Below, piece after piece: positions 61,637 through 64,000 of a stretch of 64,000 nucleotides of DNA. Under the pieces are notes generated by a model. It did not search any database, had not been told where the DNA came from, and saw only the letters and a list, made by a program, of their open reading frames with translations. Within the stretch, counting starts at the first letter, position 1. Each line of letters begins with the position of its first letter. The stretch is from Bolinopsis microptera (taxonomy: Eukaryota; Ctenophora; Tentaculata; Lobata; Bolinopsidae): positions 496,001 to 560,000 of the forward strand of contig NC_087083.1 in assembly GCF_026151205.1 (NCBI RefSeq), written 5' to 3'. The position numbers and the translations under genes are program-made.

Positions 61637-64000
61637 AGTGAGGTTATGTAGAAATTAATAAGAGATGGTGTACCTGTAGCTGTGTGAGGTTATGTAGAAA
61701 TTAATAAGAGATGGTGTACCTGTGTGAGGTTATGTAGAAATTAATAAGAGATAGTGTACCTGTGTGAGGTTATGTAGAAATTAATAAGAGATAGTGTACC
61801 TGTGTGAGGTTATGTAGAAATTAATAAGAGATAGTGTACCTGTGTGAGGTTATGTAGAAATTAATAAGAGATGGTATACCTGAATTAGGTTATGTAGAAA
61901 TTAATAAGAGATGGTGTACCTGAATTAGGTTATGTAGAAATTAATAAGAGATGGTGTACCTGAATTAGGTTATGTAGAAATTAATAAGAGATGGTCTACC
62001 TGAATTAGGTTATGTAGAAATTAATAAGAGATGGTGTACCTGAATTAGGTTATGTAGAAATTAATAAGAGATGGTCTACCTGAATTAGGTTATGTAGAAA
62101 TTAATAAGAGATGGTGTACCTGAATTAGGTTATGTAGAAATTAATAAGAGATGGTCTACCTGAATTAGGTTATGTAGAAATTAATAAGAGATGGTCTACC
62201 TGAATTAGGTTATGTAGAAATTAATAAGAGATGGTGTACCTGAATTAGGTTATGTAGAAATTAATAAGAGATGGTGTACCTGAGGTGAGTATGTAGAAAT
62301 TAATAAGAGATGGTCTACCTGAATTAGGTTATGTAGAAATTAATAAGAGATGGTGTACCTGAGGTGAGTATGTAGAAATTAATAAGAGATGGTCTACCTG
62401 AATTAGGTTATGTAGAAATTAATAAGAGATGGTCTACCTGAATTAGGTTATGTAGAAATTAATAAGAGATGGTGTACCTGAATTATGTTATGTAGAAATT
62501 AATAAGAGATGGTGTACCTGAATTAGGTTATGTAGAAATTAATAAGAGATGGTCTACCTGAATTAGGTTATGTAGAAATTAATAAGAGATGGTCTACCTG
62601 AGGTGAGTATGTAGAGATTAATAAGAGATGGTCTACCTGAATTAGGTTATGTAGAAATTAATAAGAGATGGTGTACCTGAATTAGGTTATGTAGAAATTA
62701 ATAAGAGATGGTGTACCTGAATTATGTTATGTAGAAATTAATAAGAGATGGTGTACCTGAATTAGGTTATGTAGAAATTAATAAGAGATGGTCTACCTGA
62801 ATTAGGTTATGTAGAAATTAATAAGAGATGGTATCCCTGAGGTGAGTATGTAGAGATTAATAAGAGATGGTCTACCTGAATTAGGTTATGTAGAAATTAA
62901 TAAGAGATGGTCTACCTGAATTAGGTTATGTAGAAATTAATAAGAGATGGTATCCCTGAGGTGAGTATGTAGAGATTAATAAGAGATGGTCTACCTGAAT
63001 TAGGTTATGTAGAAATTAATAAGAGATGGTCTACCTGAATTAGGTTATGTAGAAATTAATAAGAGATGGTCTACCTGAATTAGGTTATGTAGAAATTAAT
63101 AAGAGATGGTGTACCTGAGGTGAGTATGTAGAAATTAATAAGAGATGGTATCCCTGAGGTGAGTATGTAGAAATTAATAAGAGATGGTCTACCTGAATTA
63201 GGTTATGTAGAAATTAATAAGAGATGGTCTACCTGAATTAGGTTATGTAGAAATTAATAAGAGATGGTGTACCTGAGGTGAGTATGTAGAGATTAATAAG
63301 AGATGGTCTACCTGAATTAGGTTATGTAGAAATTAATAAGAGATGGTCTACCTGAATTAGGTTATGTAGAAATTAATAAGAGATGGTGTACCTGAATTAG
63401 GTTATGTAGAAATTAATAAGAGATGGTATCCCTGAGGTGAGTATGTAGAGATTAATAAGAGATGGTCTACCTGAATTAGGTTATGTAGAAATTAATAAGA
63501 GATGGTCTACCTGAATTAGGTTATGTAGAAATTAATAAGAGATGGTCTACCTGAATTAGGTTATGTAGAAATTAATAAGAGATGGTGTACCTGAGGTGAG
63601 TATGTAGAAATTAATAAGAGATGGTGTACCTGAGGTGAGTATGTAGAAATTAATAAGAGATGGTGTACCTGAATTAGGTTATGTAGAAATTAATAAGAGA
63701 TGGTCTACCTGAATTAGGTTATGTAGAAATTAATAAGAGATGGTCTACCTGAATTAGGTTATGTAGAAATTAATAAGAGATGGTCTACCTGAATTAGGTT
63801 ATGTAGAAATTAATAAGAGATGGTCTACCTGAATTAGGTTATGTAGAAATTAATAAGAGATGGTCTACCTGAATTAGGTTATGTAGAAATTAATAAGAGA
63901 TGGTCTACCTGAATTAGGTTATGTAGAAATTAATAAGAGATGGTGTACCTGAGGTGAGTATGTAGAAATTAATAAGAGATGGTCTACCTGAATTAGGTTA
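61637..64000. repeat. 40-bp array carrying a VPS11 exon end and donor
   Basis: About 58 copies to the window edge, probably continuing. The sense strand of the unit is TTAATTTCTACATAACCTAA TTCAG|GTAGACCATCTC(T)TA. CAT AAC CTA ATT CAG followed by GT reads HNLIQ, the expected VPS11 residues just before the YLEALHEAN exon at 61418, in phase 0. A 39-bp variant (CTCACCTCAG|GTAC) is interspersed in higher-order fashion. The complete exon must lie beyond 64000. Confidence 0.85.

Noticed and set aside
61637-64000. Possible CRISPR-like array
   Set aside because: Head-to-tail units with no unique spacers, in a eukaryotic intron; the same applies to 35041-36350.

Overview
The window is nuclear DNA from an animal. 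It has short, spliced exons with GT..AG introns, metazoan housekeeping genes (VPS11, CSTF3, NOP53), rhodopsin-fold GPCRs, several retrotransposon classes, and very heavy micro- and minisatellite content in AT-rich DNA. An LDLa-ectodomain GPCR plus a second orphan GPCR fits a non-bilaterian such as a cnidarian, but this placement is low confidence. All gene models were spliced by eye and checked for reading phase across exons; none was aligned.

Layout. (1) 0-4.8 kb: a (CCCT)n tract, a 50-bp palindrome, a four-EF-hand calmodulin-like gene on + (1572-3144) with one apparent frame break, and a tRNA-derived SINE. (2) 4.8-16.7 kb, minus: NOP53, 9 exons and 409 aa, whose 4.8-kb intron 2 holds an oppositely oriented 8-exon secreted-protein gene. 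(3) 17.4-35.1 kb, minus: CSTF3, 18 exons and 718 aa, complete. Its introns hold a 5'-truncated LINE with a 13-bp target duplication, a Penelope-like fragment with a GIY-YIG nuclease, a LINE fragment with a restriction-like endonuclease, and a mariner-type MITE. (4) 37.1 kb to beyond 61.4 kb, minus: VPS11, whose last 15 exons (589 codons to the stop) are present while the N-terminal half lies beyond the window. The ~14.5-kb intron that splits its RING domain contains two GPCR genes on +; another intron contains an antisense CR1/L2-like LINE.

How it fits together. The three minus-strand genes are tandem, and their products act in different compartments: VPS11 in endolysosomal tethering, CSTF3 in mRNA 3'-end processing, NOP53 in 60S ribosome maturation. 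Every other recognised host gene except the EF-hand gene is nested, opposite strand, in one of their introns.

The most unusual signal is recurrent: many tandem arrays are not random intronic satellites but contain an exon edge with its splice site, or the start codon. Examples are the CSTF3 start codon with the first five codons (~26 extra copies of 49 bp), four VPS11 donor sites (about 4x, 6x, 4x and ~58x), a NOP53 acceptor (4x) and a branchpoint-like motif array at a CSTF3 acceptor. Other points are a VPS11 C-terminal extension with five NPF motifs, a GPCR tail of about 390 residues built from an SPSDH-type pentapeptide, and a MITE family with long C/G homopolymer tracts.
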